Of a stretch of DNA of 64,000 nucleotides, positions 9,556 to 18,321 are shown piece after piece. The stretch's first letter is position 1. The number at the start of each line of letters is the position of its first letter. Position numbers and translations under genes: made by a program. The stretch is from Kordiimonas aquimaris. Lineage in GTDB: Bacteria; Pseudomonadota; Alphaproteobacteria; Sphingomonadales; Kordiimonadaceae. Location of the stretch: NCBI RefSeq assembly GCF_025574485.1, contig NZ_JAOBPO010000006.1, positions 62,001 through 126,000 on the forward strand. The letters are read 5' to 3'. Under the pieces are notes generated by a model, which worked only from the letters and a program-made list of their open reading frames with translations, made no database searches and was not told where the DNA came from.

Positions 9556-9658
9556 GAGGTTGATATTGCAAGCCTATTGCTGCGTATTTTTGATATATTC
9601 TCAATATTGTTCGGCGTTCCGATGTGGAATGCAGATGCAGAATAAATGGGGAATGCAC

Positions 9659-10897
9659 ATGAAACAGTCAAAAACAGGCTTTGCAACACGCGCTATTCAT
9701 CATGGACATGATGCCAGCACACATCATGGTGCATTAAACCCGCCAGTTTACATGACATCAACGTTTGCGTTCCAATCAGTGGAGCAGGGCGGAGAAATGT
9801 TTGCCGGTGAACGCGAAGGTCATTTCTATACGCGCATTTCAAACCCCACGCTTTCTTTGCTGGAGACACGTTTGGCAGATTTGGAAGGCGGCGAGGCTGC
9901 TCTTGCCACTGCCTCTGGTATGGGCGCGATCTGCGCCGCTATCTGGACTTTAATCGCGCCTGGTGATGAAATTATTACGGACGGCACACTTTACGGCTGC
10001 ACCTTTTCATTTTTCCGTGAGTCACTGCAGAAGTTTGGCATTACCATAACGCATGTAGACCTGACAGAAGAAGGCGCGCTTGAAAAAGCGATAAGTGATA
10101 AAACCAAAGTGGTTTACTTCGAAACGCCAGCAAATCCAAATATGCGGATAGTCGACATTGAAGCAACAGCAGCTGTTGCAAAGCATGCTGGCGCAACTGT
10201 TATCGTTGATAATACTTATTGCACACCTTATTTGCAGCAACCGCTATCATTAGGGGCTGATCTTGTTGTGCATTCTGCAACAAAATATCTAGGTGGCCAC
10301 GGTGATCTGATTGCGGGTGCTGTTGTCGGGTCCGCAGAGCTTATTCAGGAAATTCGTCTTGTTGGTCTTAAAGACATGACCGGCGCAGTTCTTTCACCGC
10401 AAGACGCCAACCTTATATTACGGGGTTTAAAAACACTTGAATTGCGTATGGAGCGTCACTGTGACAGTGCCGAAATTGTAACTGAATACTTGGCAGCGCA
10501 TCCTATGGTAACCAGTGTTTACTTCCCTGGTCTGGAAAGCTTTAAAGGTCATGAGATCGCCAAGAAACAAATGGCGCGCTTTGGTGGCATGATCCCATTC
10601 GAGGTTGAAGGCGGATTAGACGCGGCCACAAAGTTGTTGAATAGCCTGAAGCTTATTCAAATTGCTGTTAGCCTCGGTGATGCTGAGACATTGATCCAGC
10701 ATCCTGCAAGCATGACGCATTCAACATACACACCGGAAGAACGTGCAGAGTTTCATATCAGCGATGGCCTAATTAGATTGTCTGTTGGCCTTGAGCATGT
10801 TGATGATGTTATCGCTGATCTTGACGCCGCGTTTGATGCTACATATGGCATTTCACTTCTAAATAGCGATAAAGACCATGCAAGGGCAGCAGAGTAG
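9659..10897 (+). CDS. mdeA: Methionine gamma-lyase
   Basis: A 412-residue Cys/Met-metabolism PLP enzyme that splits L-methionine to methanethiol, 2-oxobutyrate and ammonia. The PLP lysine lies in [11 protein letters not shown] (K209). A cysteine in LYGCTF (C114) matches the active-site cysteine that marks methionine gamma-lyase among its relatives (C116 of the P. putida enzyme, from memory). Tyr and Arg of FYTRISNPT bind cofactor phosphate across the dimer. The ATG at 9659 is chosen because family homology begins there; the in-frame region before it looks noncoding. The divergent Lrp-type gene probably regulates it. Confidence 0.9.
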   Translation: MKQSKTGFATRAIHHGHDASTHHGALNPPVYMTSTFAFQSVEQGGEMFAGEREGHFYTRISNPTLSLLETRLADLEGGEAALATASGMGAICAAIWTLIAPGDEIITDGTLYGCTFSFFRESLQKFGITITHVDLTEEGALEKAISDKTKVVYFETPANPNMRIVDIEATAAVAKHAGATVIVDNTYCTPYLQQPLSLGADLVVHSATKYLGGHGDLIAGAVVGSAELIQEIRLVGLKDMTGAVLSPQDANLILRGLKTLELRMERHCDSAEIVTEYLAAHPMVTSVYFPGLESFKGHEIAKKQMARFGGMIPFEVEGGLDAATKLLNSLKLIQIAVSLGDAETLIQHPASMTHSTYTPEERAEFHISDGLIRLSVGLEHVDDVIADLDAAFDATYGISLLNSDKDHARAAE

Positions 10898-10922
10898 AAA
10901 AACTTGAGATGGCCTTGCATGC

Positions 10923-11558
10923 TTAACGATTGAGAAAATCGGTTTTCTCTTTGTCGCGCAATAAAAACTTTAACCACTCTAGCAGGTCATTTGCGCGACC
11001 ATAGTTGCGGAGAGAACCACGGCTATTTTTATAAGCTGTTTCAACGTCCATACGTAGCAACGCCCGTTGTTCTTCGGTCATTGAACGGTATAAAAATGTA
11101 CCAACCCTTATCCTGTCATGCAGTACCTGTGGTTCATGTTCTGAAAGCTTGCGCGCTGTTTCCCATGCTATAACAGCTTCAGCGTGATCATTTGGATTAA
11201 TTGCTTGCAAGTTTGCTAAGCGCCGCCACGCAGATTCAGATATTGGCGCCATTTCGATACTTGCTTTTACCGAAGCTATAGCTTTTTCAAGCTTTTCAGG
11301 AGTTGCGCCCAAGGCAACATATGCAAGACTAAGGTCGTTGGCTGCACGTGGCATATCAACTAAGCTTAAAGCGGTTTCCCGGCTTTCGATCAAAACGTTT
11401 TGATCATCTTCAGTTATCGTTTTTCCTTCTGCAATGTCCTGTAGAATAGGGTCTCCAGCGGCCATCCAGATTGATGCCAGAAAACGCGGTGCGCCGAAGC
11501 CAATCAAAAGCAATGCAGAAATAGCCATCAGTATATTTGAGAAACTCAGAGTTTTCAT
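10923..11558 (-). CDS. Membrane-anchored protein with TPR-like repeats
   Basis: A 211-residue protein. Residues 8-30 form one hydrophobic segment, so it is anchored in the inner membrane or has an uncleaved signal. The rest is helical, with TPR-like pairs (DLSLAYVALGATPEKLEKAIASVKASIEMAP and SAWRRLANLQAINPNDHAEAVIAWETARKL written out as the pattern). I do not recognise a named family. It is convergent with the lyase gene and divergent from the BCCT transporter. A scaffold role is only a guess. Confidence 0.6.
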   Translation of the reverse strand: MKTLSFSNILMAISALLLIGFGAPRFLASIWMAAGDPILQDIAEGKTITEDDQNVLIESRETALSLVDMPRAANDLSLAYVALGATPEKLEKAIASVKASIEMAPISESAWRRLANLQAINPNDHAEAVIAWETARKLSEHEPQVLHDRIRVGTFLYRSMTEEQRALLRMDVETAYKNSRGSLRNYGRANDLLEWLKFLLRDKEKTDFLNR

Positions 11559-11645
11559 GTTTTGTTGTGCTGCTTGATATTAGGTTGTTCCAGAACTCAG
11601 CCAATACTGAGATTACATCGTACTTTATGCCATTCGACCCAAAAT

Positions 11646-11658
11646 GAATCAATGATTC
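11646..11658. promoter_or_regulatory. Palindrome in the promoter region before the BCCT gene
   Basis: GAATCA-A-TGATTC is a perfect 6-1-6 palindrome, nested inside a wider inverted pair ATCGTAC (11617-11623) and GTACGAT (11668-11674). It sits between the divergent TPR-like and transporter genes. A transcription-factor site is plausible; none is identified. Confidence 0.35.
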
Positions 11659-11740
11659 TGAAATAGTGTACGATATTTGTTGCTGTGAAATGCATGTGGA
11701 TGGGATAAATATTCAATGCCTTGTATTTCAACCATGATGC

Positions 11741-13315
11741 GTGCTTCTATTAAGGCTGATAAGATGGGAGCAGGTTTTGTTAAATCAGTTAAGGTTACCA
11801 GTTCTTCTTGTGCCCATGTTTGTTCTGGTGTCCGGTGTTGCCGCCAGCCTTTATGATTTACCTTCTTTTTTGATGTTTGTCTCAGGGATAAACGAATGGA
11901 TATTGTTCCATTTTTCGGATTTATTTAATTGGGCCAGCTTTTTGTTTGTGTTGACCTGTGTATGGGTGTGGTTTTCGCCTCTAGGTGAAGTAAAAATTGG
12001 TGGTAAAAATGCGGAACCGTTACTTTCTAAATGGCAGTGGTTTTCGATTACACTGTGTACAACAATAGCTATTGGTATCCTGTTTTGGGCAAGTGCAGAG
12101 CCACTATTCCATTTTTATGAGCCGCCTGCACAGAGTGGAATTGAACCAGCTTCACCCGCTGCTGCCAGGTTTGCAATTTCATCGTTGTTTATGCATTGGT
12201 CGATAACGCCGTACGCTATATATACCGTGCCGTCGCTTGCGTTTGCTCTTGCATACTACAACCTCGGCAAAAACTATTCACTTAGCGGGCCCTTGTCGGT
12301 GGTCTGGAAGCCGCTTTCATATCGCGGATCCCGCGATATATTTGATGCAATTGCGCTTTTTGCCTTAGTGGCTGGTATGGCTGCAACTTTAGGGGTGGGT
12401 ATATTATCTATTGCTGGTGGTATTGGTTTAACATTTGGTGAGGCGACTAAAGGCTACCTTACTGCTGCTGTTGCGATTGCGATCATTGCCACATTCACTG
12501 TTTCATCGATTACAGGGTTACTGCGCGGTATCCGTATTTTATCGGATATTAATGTGCGTTTCTTCTTTATTTTATGTGGTTTCCTACTTGTGTTAGGGCC
12601 CACTGGCGACATATTTTTAACTGGAATTCTCGGTATCGCAGATTATGCGGTAGAGTTTTTGCCGCGATCTATCGGGATGGGAGCAACCGCTGACGATGGT
12701 TGGCAGCGATCATGGACCAGTTTTTATTGGGCAAACTGGTTAGCATGGGCGCCGATAACAGCCATGTTCCTTGGTCGCATTGCTCGCGGCTATACCGTTA
12801 GGCAATTTATAACGTTCAATCTTATATTACCGGCTGCTTTTGCCATTGTTTGGATGTCTATATTCGGCGCGAGTGCGCTGGGCGCGGATATGGCGGGCGG
12901 TGCGTTATATGAAACATTAAAAGCTGATGGGCCAGAGTCTGTAATTTATGCGCTTTTTAATACGCTACCTTATCCAAGCGTTTGGATTGTTTTGTTTGTT
13001 GTACTCTCATTTGTCTGTTTTGTAACAGCTGCGGATAGTAATACAGAAGCAATTGCAAACGTATGCCAAAAAGGCCCTGATGCGCACAGAGGAACTAAAG
13101 AGCAGGGTGGTCCTACAACGAACCTTTATATGAAAGTGATTTGGGCATCTCTCATTGGTATAACCGCCTGGACAATGGTTACGTTTTCAGGAGTTGATGG
13201 TGTGCGTATGCTGTCTAATCTGGGCGGACTGCCGGGATTGATTATTGTATTCCTAATGAATATAGCGCTTTTGAAGATGGGTACACGTTATCTGGATACC
13301 ATCAGTAACGCGTAA
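11741..13315 (+). CDS. BCCT-family transporter
   Basis: About 524 residues and 12 hydrophobic segments. The BCCT landmarks are FWASAEPLFHF in TM3, the HWSITPYAIYTV segment, and FYWANWLAWAPITAMFLGRIARGYT around TM8, which carries the aromatic trimethylammonium-binding motif. The family imports glycine betaine, choline, carnitine or DMSP coupled to Na+ or H+. The N- and C-terminal tails are short, so osmotic sensing like that of BetP is not expected. The start is taken as GTG at 11741, the first possible after an in-frame TGA at 11735; the ribosome site is weak and the start may lie further in. Confidence 0.88.
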   Translation: MLLLRLIRWEQVLLNQLRLPVLLVPMFVLVSGVAASLYDLPSFLMFVSGINEWILFHFSDLFNWASFLFVLTCVWVWFSPLGEVKIGGKNAEPLLSKWQWFSITLCTTIAIGILFWASAEPLFHFYEPPAQSGIEPASPAAARFAISSLFMHWSITPYAIYTVPSLAFALAYYNLGKNYSLSGPLSVVWKPLSYRGSRDIFDAIALFALVAGMAATLGVGILSIAGGIGLTFGEATKGYLTAAVAIAIIATFTVSSITGLLRGIRILSDINVRFFFILCGFLLVLGPTGDIFLTGILGIADYAVEFLPRSIGMGATADDGWQRSWTSFYWANWLAWAPITAMFLGRIARGYTVRQFITFNLILPAAFAIVWMSIFGASALGADMAGGALYETLKADGPESVIYALFNTLPYPSVWIVLFVVLSFVCFVTAADSNTEAIANVCQKGPDAHRGTKEQGGPTTNLYMKVIWASLIGITAWTMVTFSGVDGVRMLSNLGGLPGLIIVFLMNIALLKMGTRYLDTISNA

Positions 13316-13599
13316 TAGTGAAACTTTCTGTTTCATTTTAATCTGCGCTGTATGCTCCGCTAGGTGTTTCTCCCTTGTAAAACTCATTGTGTTTTGTGTG
13401 CAGCGGTTTGGTGGCAGCCTTTAGCCTTTGTTTTTAAAGTAAAATAAACTTTATACGTCATTAGTATGCGCTTTCTAATTTCTCTCTGTAGATTACAGCC
13501 ATGGTTAAGGAGCCGGTGGGAACAAATGACCCCAAGGCATGAAAATTAACGCTGCACTATATAAAACTAGGCAGCTAGGTAACAGAGAAGGAAAAGATT

Positions 13600-14106
13600 A
13601 TGGCTATCATGGAAAACATTCAGAATTCACAGGTTGTTCGTGTTTATCGTCAAGGTTGGTTGGCATGGCTCGGCGCTCACAAAACTGCGTTTGATCTTGC
13701 ACAAGACGGTGTTGAGAAACTCGTAAACAGCCGCGAGCAACTGGTAGAAGAGCTAGTTGAAAAAGGCGAAGCTGTTGAAGATATGGCTCAAGACAACTTT
13801 GGTAAAGTACGCGGCATGATCGAGCCTCGCTTTAACGAAGTAAGTGAAAAAGTTTCTGCAGCACGTAGCAAAGTGTTTGCACGTTCTACTGAGGCATCAA
13901 CTGATCGTTTTGAAGAGTTGTCAACTGAAGTTGCTAAGCTTGCAAAGTCAGTGTCTGCACTGAGCCGCAAAGTAAACACGGTTAAGAAACCTGTAGCTAA
14001 AAAAGCAGCTCCTAAGCGCAAAGCTGCCGTTAAAGCGACTGCTAAAAAAGCTGCCCCAGCTAAAGCAGCTACTACACCAGCTACTGAAACTAAAACAGCG
14101 GCATAA
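13600..14106 (+). CDS. Phasin-like PHA granule protein with Lys/Ala-rich tail
   Basis: A 168-residue protein behind GAGAAGGAAAAG. Residues 1-125 are helical with heptads typical of phasins and PhaF/PhaI (an aromatic GWLAWLGAHKTAFDLAQDG segment, then coiled coil). Residues 128-168 are a repetitive KKAAPKRKAAVKATAKKAAP tail like the DNA-binding tail of Pseudomonas PhaF. It probably coats polyhydroxyalkanoate granules and may tether them to DNA. Two stacked terminators separate it from phaC, so it is its own unit, probably highly expressed. Confidence 0.82.
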   Translation: MAIMENIQNSQVVRVYRQGWLAWLGAHKTAFDLAQDGVEKLVNSREQLVEELVEKGEAVEDMAQDNFGKVRGMIEPRFNEVSEKVSAARSKVFARSTEASTDRFEELSTEVAKLAKSVSALSRKVNTVKKPVAKKAAPKRKAAVKATAKKAAPAKAATTPATETKTAA

Positions 14107-14108
14107 TA

Positions 14109-14127
14109 ATTAGTCCTTCGGGCTAAT
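14109..14127 (+). terminator. Small hairpin directly after the phasin stop
   Basis: An 8-bp stem ATTAGTCC/GGGCTAAT (one G-T pair) with a three-base loop, starting just after the TAA. It has no T tract and stands before the main terminator, so it may protect the mRNA 3' end. Confidence 0.4.
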
Positions 14128-14128
14128 C

Positions 14129-14183
14129 GGCTGACAGGTCAGGTCCCTCCCCCCATTTTATCGGGCCTGTCAGCCTCATTTTT
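14129..14183 (+). terminator. Rho-independent terminator of the first phasin gene
   Basis: A perfect 10-bp stem GGCTGACAGG/CCTGTCAGCC with a 27-base pyrimidine-rich loop is followed by TCATTTTTT. Confidence 0.75.
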
Positions 14184-14209
14184 TAATATAATTCATTAAA
14201 TCTTTGTTT

Positions 14210-14236
14210 AGGCGCTCCATTTGGGCGCTTTTTTAA
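14210..14236 (+). terminator. Second tandem terminator before phaC
   Basis: A stem built on GCGCTC/GGGCGC with a five-base loop runs into six T residues. Together with the hairpin at 14129 it isolates phasin transcription from phaC. Confidence 0.6.
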
Positions 14237-14277
14237 TAGCATCATGTGAGGAAACTCGTCAGTATATTGATGTGCAT

Positions 14278-14296
14278 TCAGCAGATGCGATGCTGA
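14278..14296. promoter_or_regulatory. 6-7-6 palindrome upstream of phaC
   Basis: TCAGCA and TGCTGA are separated by seven bases, ending 27 bases before the phaC ATG. Size and symmetry fit a TetR-family operator, and the TetR gene phaD lies in the same operon. Binding is inferred. Confidence 0.45.
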
Positions 14297-14323
14297 TATA
14301 CAAATGAATAAAGGGGAGTTGTT

Positions 14324-16006
14324 ATGGCGCGTTCCAAGAAAAGTGTTGGCGAAAAAGCAGCTGAAACTACAACAGCGTTTAGCCCAATCGTTGGCGTTCA
14401 TCGATCTGAACTGGTCAAATCTCTTGGTGTTGTATTGAAACAAGCTGCGTTAAATCCAGTAAATTTCGGGCAGCATTTCCTGAATTATGGCAAGGACATG
14501 GTTGATGTGGTCAAGGGCACGTCGGAGTATGCCCCGCACGCAAAAGACCGTCGTTTTCAAGATAAAGCATGGACCTTCAACCCACTGTATCGCCGCGGCA
14601 TGCAGTCGTGGATGGCAATGAAGGAAAACCTCAATAACTGGCTTGACGAAGCCGAGATTGATGAACTCGACCGTGCACGTGCTCATTTCATTCTTGATGT
14701 CGTTGCAGACACGCTAGCTCCGACAAACTCGTTGATTGGCAATCCGGCTGCTATGAAGCGGCTATACGAAACAGGCGGTATGTCTGTCGTTGCTGGATTA
14801 AAGAATGCATATAATGACATGGTTAATGGTATTGGCATTCCCTCTCAAGTGGATGGGCGGCCATTTAAGGTTGGCGAAAACTTGGCAACTACGCCAGGCG
14901 ACGTTGTTTTCCGCAGTGAGGTATTGGAAATCATTCAATACACTCCGACAACGGAGAAAGTGCATTCTATCCCCTTGATGGTCATTCCGCCGCAGATCAA
15001 TAAATTTTACGCTTCTGATCTGACGCCAGACAAAAGTCTGTTCCGTTATCTTTTGGATCAAGGTATTCAGCTTTTTGCAATTAGCTGGCGTAACCCGGGC
15101 GTGGAGCAGGCGCATTGGGGTCTTGAGACATATATCGATGCTGTTATAGAAGCTATGGACGCGGTAATGAAAATTACACGTTCGAAGAAAGTTAACATAT
15201 CCGGTGCCTGCTCTGGTGGAATAACAGTGGCGACCCTACTTAGTCATTTGGCAGCAGAAGGCGACGACAGGGTCAATTGTTCCACCTTTCAAGTTTGTGT
15301 GCTGGACCCTCGTCAGGAAGACAGTGAAGTTGGTGCGCTTGTTTCCGAGGAAACATTGGAGCTTGCACGTAATCGTTCTGCTGCAAAGGGTATTCTCTCG
15401 GGAGATGACCTTGCGCGCACCTTTGCCTGGATGCGCCCCAATGACCTGATTTGGAATTATGTCGTTAACAATTATCTTCTTGGCGACAGTCCACCTGCTT
15501 TTGATATTTTGTTCTGGAACAATGACACAACTAATCTTCCTGCAGCATTGCATTCCGATTTCTTGGACAGCTATATGTCCACACCGTTTGCAAACCCGGG
15601 AACAGTAGAATTTAAAGGCAATAAGCTGGATCTGGGTAAGGTTGATCATGATAGTTTTATTGTTGCGGGCTTTACAGATCATATTACGCCCTGGCGTGCC
15701 TGTTACCGCACAACAAAGCTGCTTGGTGGCAACAATGAATTCTACGTGTCAAATAGCGGCCATATTCAATCTTTGCTAAACCCACCTGGTAACCCGAAAG
15801 CAAAGTATTATTACAATTCTGACCTAAGCGAAGGTCAGGCTGATGCCTGGATGCAAAATGCGGAACTGAGGGATGGTTCGTGGTGGTCTGCGTGGTTTGA
15901 GTGGCTAACCGAGCGGTCAGGTGCAATGAAAGCTGCCCCTAAATCTGCAGGTAATAAAACTTATACATCATTAGCAAAAGCGCCCGGCGAATATATATTT
16001 GGCTAG
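14324..16006 (+). CDS. phaC: Class II (medium-chain) PHA synthase
   Basis: A 560-residue synthase that polymerises (R)-3-hydroxyacyl-CoA into polyhydroxyalkanoate on the granule surface. The lipase-like box GACSGG holds Cys296; Asp452 (FTDHITPW) and His480 (SGHIQS) complete the triad. These numbers match those I recall for Pseudomonas PhaC1. Long stretches read as class II enzyme: PQINKFY, FAWMRPNDLIWNYVVNNYLLG, DILFWNNDTTNLPA, LNPPGNPKA. Length also fits class II. This suggests C6-C14 monomers. The ribosome site AAGGGGAG precedes the ATG. It leads phaZ, a phasin gene and phaD without an obvious terminator between. Confidence 0.93.
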   Translation: MARSKKSVGEKAAETTTAFSPIVGVHRSELVKSLGVVLKQAALNPVNFGQHFLNYGKDMVDVVKGTSEYAPHAKDRRFQDKAWTFNPLYRRGMQSWMAMKENLNNWLDEAEIDELDRARAHFILDVVADTLAPTNSLIGNPAAMKRLYETGGMSVVAGLKNAYNDMVNGIGIPSQVDGRPFKVGENLATTPGDVVFRSEVLEIIQYTPTTEKVHSIPLMVIPPQINKFYASDLTPDKSLFRYLLDQGIQLFAISWRNPGVEQAHWGLETYIDAVIEAMDAVMKITRSKKVNISGACSGGITVATLLSHLAAEGDDRVNCSTFQVCVLDPRQEDSEVGALVSEETLELARNRSAAKGILSGDDLARTFAWMRPNDLIWNYVVNNYLLGDSPPAFDILFWNNDTTNLPAALHSDFLDSYMSTPFANPGTVEFKGNKLDLGKVDHDSFIVAGFTDHITPWRACYRTTKLLGGNNEFYVSNSGHIQSLLNPPGNPKAKYYYNSDLSEGQADAWMQNAELRDGSWWSAWFEWLTERSGAMKAAPKSAGNKTYTSLAKAPGEYIFG

Positions 16007-16048
16007 AAATTATAAATAGTTAATCATTATTTTTAATGTAACAAATGC

Positions 16049-16062
16049 GCATATTGATATGC
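16049..16062. promoter_or_regulatory. 14-bp palindrome upstream of phaZ
   Basis: GCATAT-TG-ATATGC lies 22 bases before the phaZ ATG in the 78-base phaC-phaZ gap. It may be an operator for an internal promoter or only a small mRNA hairpin. Confidence 0.35.
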
Positions 16063-16084
16063 CTGATTGTGGAGTTCCAGTTAT

Positions 16085-16945
16085 ATGGGTCATATGCCCG
16101 ATATTAATGTGAGCAGTAAAATGGCTCCTAGTATCTCAATGATTGATGTGGGGGGGCAGTTGCTGCGCACTGCTGTGTGGCGTGGTGACGGTAAAGCAAG
16201 GCCAATACTGTTTTTCAATGGTATCGGTGCAAACCTGGAAATGGTAGCGCCGCTTGGTGAAATGATGCGTGATCGCTGTGATGTCATTGTATTTGATATG
16301 CCGGGAATTGGTGGCTCGCCTTCACCTATAAAACCATACCGCCCCAGTACTGTTGGTAAATGGGCCAATAAAATTCTGGACTATTATGGTTATGACACTG
16401 TCGATGTAATGGGGGTTTCCTGGGGTGGTGGTGCTGCTCAGCAGTATGCGCGTGACTATCCTGATAGGGCAATGTCTCTCGTATTGCTGGCGACCAGTGC
16501 TGGCATGGTTATGGTGCCGGGACAAATAGGTGCAATTAGGCGGATGGCTAATCCGCGCCGGTATATCGACCCTGATTATATGATCAAAAACTTTGAAGCA
16601 CTATATGGTGACGCTGTCGATGACAGTTCTAAGGGGCACACTAGCCGCATTATGCCGCCAACAAAGCGTGGCTATATGTACCAGCTAATCGCTATGTTGG
16701 GGTGGACCAGTGTTCATTTCTTGCCTAATTTAAAGCAACCAACGCTCATTATGTCTGGAGATCGTGATAGTATTGTGCCACTTGCCAATGCACGTATCCT
16801 TAAGTCATTGATACCGAGAGCGGATTTGCGAATTGTTCGAGGTGGTGGGCATCTGTTTGCGGTATCAAGGGCCAATCAGGTTGTGCCGATTATGTCGCGT
16901 TTTCTTGATGATCATGCTGATGACCGACTAGGCGGAGACAATTAG
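16085..16945 (+). CDS. phaZ: Intracellular medium-chain PHA depolymerase
   Basis: An alpha/beta hydrolase of 286 residues that releases 3-hydroxy acids from stored PHA inside the cell. GVSWGG gives the nucleophile (Ser112), with a later SGDRDS acid region and GGGHLF histidine. PILFFNGIGANLEM, FDMPGIGGS, SAGMVMVPG, NPRRYIDPDYMI and LGWTSVHFLP follow the Pseudomonas PhaZ sequence closely as I recall it. No signal peptide, as expected. The ATG at 16085 has GGAG ten bases upstream; a TTG further up is rejected. Position straight after phaC repeats the phaC1-phaZ order of Pseudomonas. Confidence 0.92.
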   Translation: MGHMPDINVSSKMAPSISMIDVGGQLLRTAVWRGDGKARPILFFNGIGANLEMVAPLGEMMRDRCDVIVFDMPGIGGSPSPIKPYRPSTVGKWANKILDYYGYDTVDVMGVSWGGGAAQQYARDYPDRAMSLVLLATSAGMVMVPGQIGAIRRMANPRRYIDPDYMIKNFEALYGDAVDDSSKGHTSRIMPPTKRGYMYQLIAMLGWTSVHFLPNLKQPTLIMSGDRDSIVPLANARILKSLIPRADLRIVRGGGHLFAVSRANQVVPIMSRFLDDHADDRLGGDN

Positions 16946-16983
16946 GTTGCTGCGTTGAAACTCTCATTTTTAAGGAGATCGTA

Positions 16984-17427
16984 ATGTCTGGGAAATCTAA
17001 AAAAGATATGGATATCGCTCGTAAAGTCTGGCTTGCAGGAATAGGAGCCTACGGACGTGCGATCGGTGATGCGCAAGATGCATATGCCAAGATGGGTAAG
17101 GAAACCACTAAGGTTTTTGAAGAGCTTGTCGGGAAAGGCCAAGAGCTTGAAAACAAAGTGAGTACTGTCGCTAAGCAATATGCGCCTGAGATAGCAGAAA
17201 AACATCGCACTAATGTTGAAGACCGTATGGAGCGCATGAAAGCTGCTCTTGGTCTCGCTGAAACATCCGCTGATCAAGCTGAAACCATTGAACGCCTTGA
17301 GGCGCGGCTTGATAGTATCGACGCCAAGCTTGATAAATTAATTGCAGCTTCCAAGCCAACATCTGCGAAGCCGCGGACACGCAAAGCAAAGCCTGCAGCT
17401 AAGAAAGCGACAGCCGCTAAAAAATAG
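16984..17427 (+). CDS. Second phasin-family protein with basic tail
   Basis: A 147-residue protein with a strong AAGGAGA ribosome site. Residues 8-75 hold the phasin pattern ARKVWLAGIGAYGRAIGDAQ and KVFEELVGKGQELE, shared with PhaI/PhaF. A short coiled coil follows (IERLEARLDSIDAKLDKLI). The tail from about residue 119 is Lys/Ala/Pro rich (KPRTRKAKPAAKKATAAKK). It probably coats the granules and may bind DNA through the tail. It lies 38 bases after phaZ and 36 bases before phaD. Pseudomonas keeps its phasin genes outside the phaC-Z-D unit, so the arrangement here differs. Confidence 0.85.
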   Translation: MSGKSKKDMDIARKVWLAGIGAYGRAIGDAQDAYAKMGKETTKVFEELVGKGQELENKVSTVAKQYAPEIAEKHRTNVEDRMERMKAALGLAETSADQAETIERLEARLDSIDAKLDKLIAASKPTSAKPRTRKAKPAAKKATAAKK

Positions 17428-17463
17428 AAAGTATTCGTTTGCCTCATTAACCGGCGATAAAAA

Positions 17464-18105
17464 ATGAAAACAAAAGACAAAATTCTGCAATGCAGCCTTA
17501 ATCTTTTTAATGAGGAAGGGGAGCAGAATGTCACGCCGGTGGATATTGCCAACGAAATGGAAATCAGCCCAGGTAATCTGTATTATCATTTCAAGGGCAA
17601 AGACCCGATTATAAAACAGTTATTTTTAGACTTTGAAGAAGAGTTCCGTATGGTGCTGAATGCACCGGTTGAAAAACCGTTAGAGCTTTCGGATAACTGG
17701 ATATATTTCTATATTTTATACGAAGAAATAGCTGACTTTCGGTTTTTTTATCGTAATTTACAGGCAATCTTGGAAAGGTACCCAGATATCGAACGCCGCT
17801 TCCGCGGTTTGGTGTCGCTTAAGGTTAAAGCTATGACATCGCTGATTAAGCGCTTAAGCGAGACAGGGTTTATTTCTATTTCAGATATTGAGCTTGAGCA
17901 AATGGCCGAACGTTTTGCCTTGCAGCTAACATATTGGCCTACATATCAAACGCTGATGGACGAAACGGCCTCAACACCTGCCTCAATTCATAAGGGCGTA
18001 TTTGGCTTGATTAGTCAGTTAACACCCTATGTGGTTGAGGGGAGTGACACATTTCTTAAATTGCTCACTGATTTCCGTGATAAAATGCTTAAAGCAGCTG
18101 GCTAA
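17464..18105 (+). CDS. phaD: TetR-family PHA regulator PhaD
   Basis: A 213-residue regulator. The N-terminal TetR HTH (KDKILQCSLNLFNEEGEQNVTPVDIANEM, then ISPGNLYYHFKGKDP) and the aromatic-rich ligand domain (FYILYEEIADFRFFYRNLQAI) match PhaD of Pseudomonas in length and pattern. Known PhaD activates pha promoters, probably with an acyl-CoA ligand. It is the last gene of the phaC-phaZ-phasin-phaD operon and is followed by a terminator. The 6-7-6 palindrome upstream of phaC is its most likely site here. Confidence 0.87.
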   Translation: MKTKDKILQCSLNLFNEEGEQNVTPVDIANEMEISPGNLYYHFKGKDPIIKQLFLDFEEEFRMVLNAPVEKPLELSDNWIYFYILYEEIADFRFFYRNLQAILERYPDIERRFRGLVSLKVKAMTSLIKRLSETGFISISDIELEQMAERFALQLTYWPTYQTLMDETASTPASIHKGVFGLISQLTPYVVEGSDTFLKLLTDFRDKMLKAAG

Positions 18106-18175
18106 CAGTCTAGTTGCTCAGCGTATCTGTTTTCTGTTTTTCTCAGCTTATAGCGTATTCCAACAATAAAACACG

Positions 18176-18214
18176 CCAAAGGTGCCTAAATATTGTGCAG
18201 ACCTTTGGTTTTTT
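18176..18214 (+). terminator. Rho-independent terminator of the pha operon
   Basis: A perfect 8-bp stem CCAAAGGT/ACCTTTGG with a 17-base loop and six T residues, 71 bases after the phaD stop. Confidence 0.75.
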
Positions 18215-18292
18215 GACTAAATATTGCACGGAGTGTTTGACGGCTGCTTTGATCACTGTCATTAATATGACCGAAATGTGACCGGGGAGGGT

Positions 18293-18308
18293 CCATTGAT
18301 GACAATGG
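18293..18308. promoter_or_regulatory. 6-4-6 palindrome just before the hydrolase ribosome site
   Basis: CCATTG-ATGA-CAATGG ends two bases before AGGAGA. A hairpin here could affect translation of the GTG-started hydrolase, or it could be an operator. Confidence 0.35.
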
Positions 18309-18321
18309 TCAGGAGAAATGT

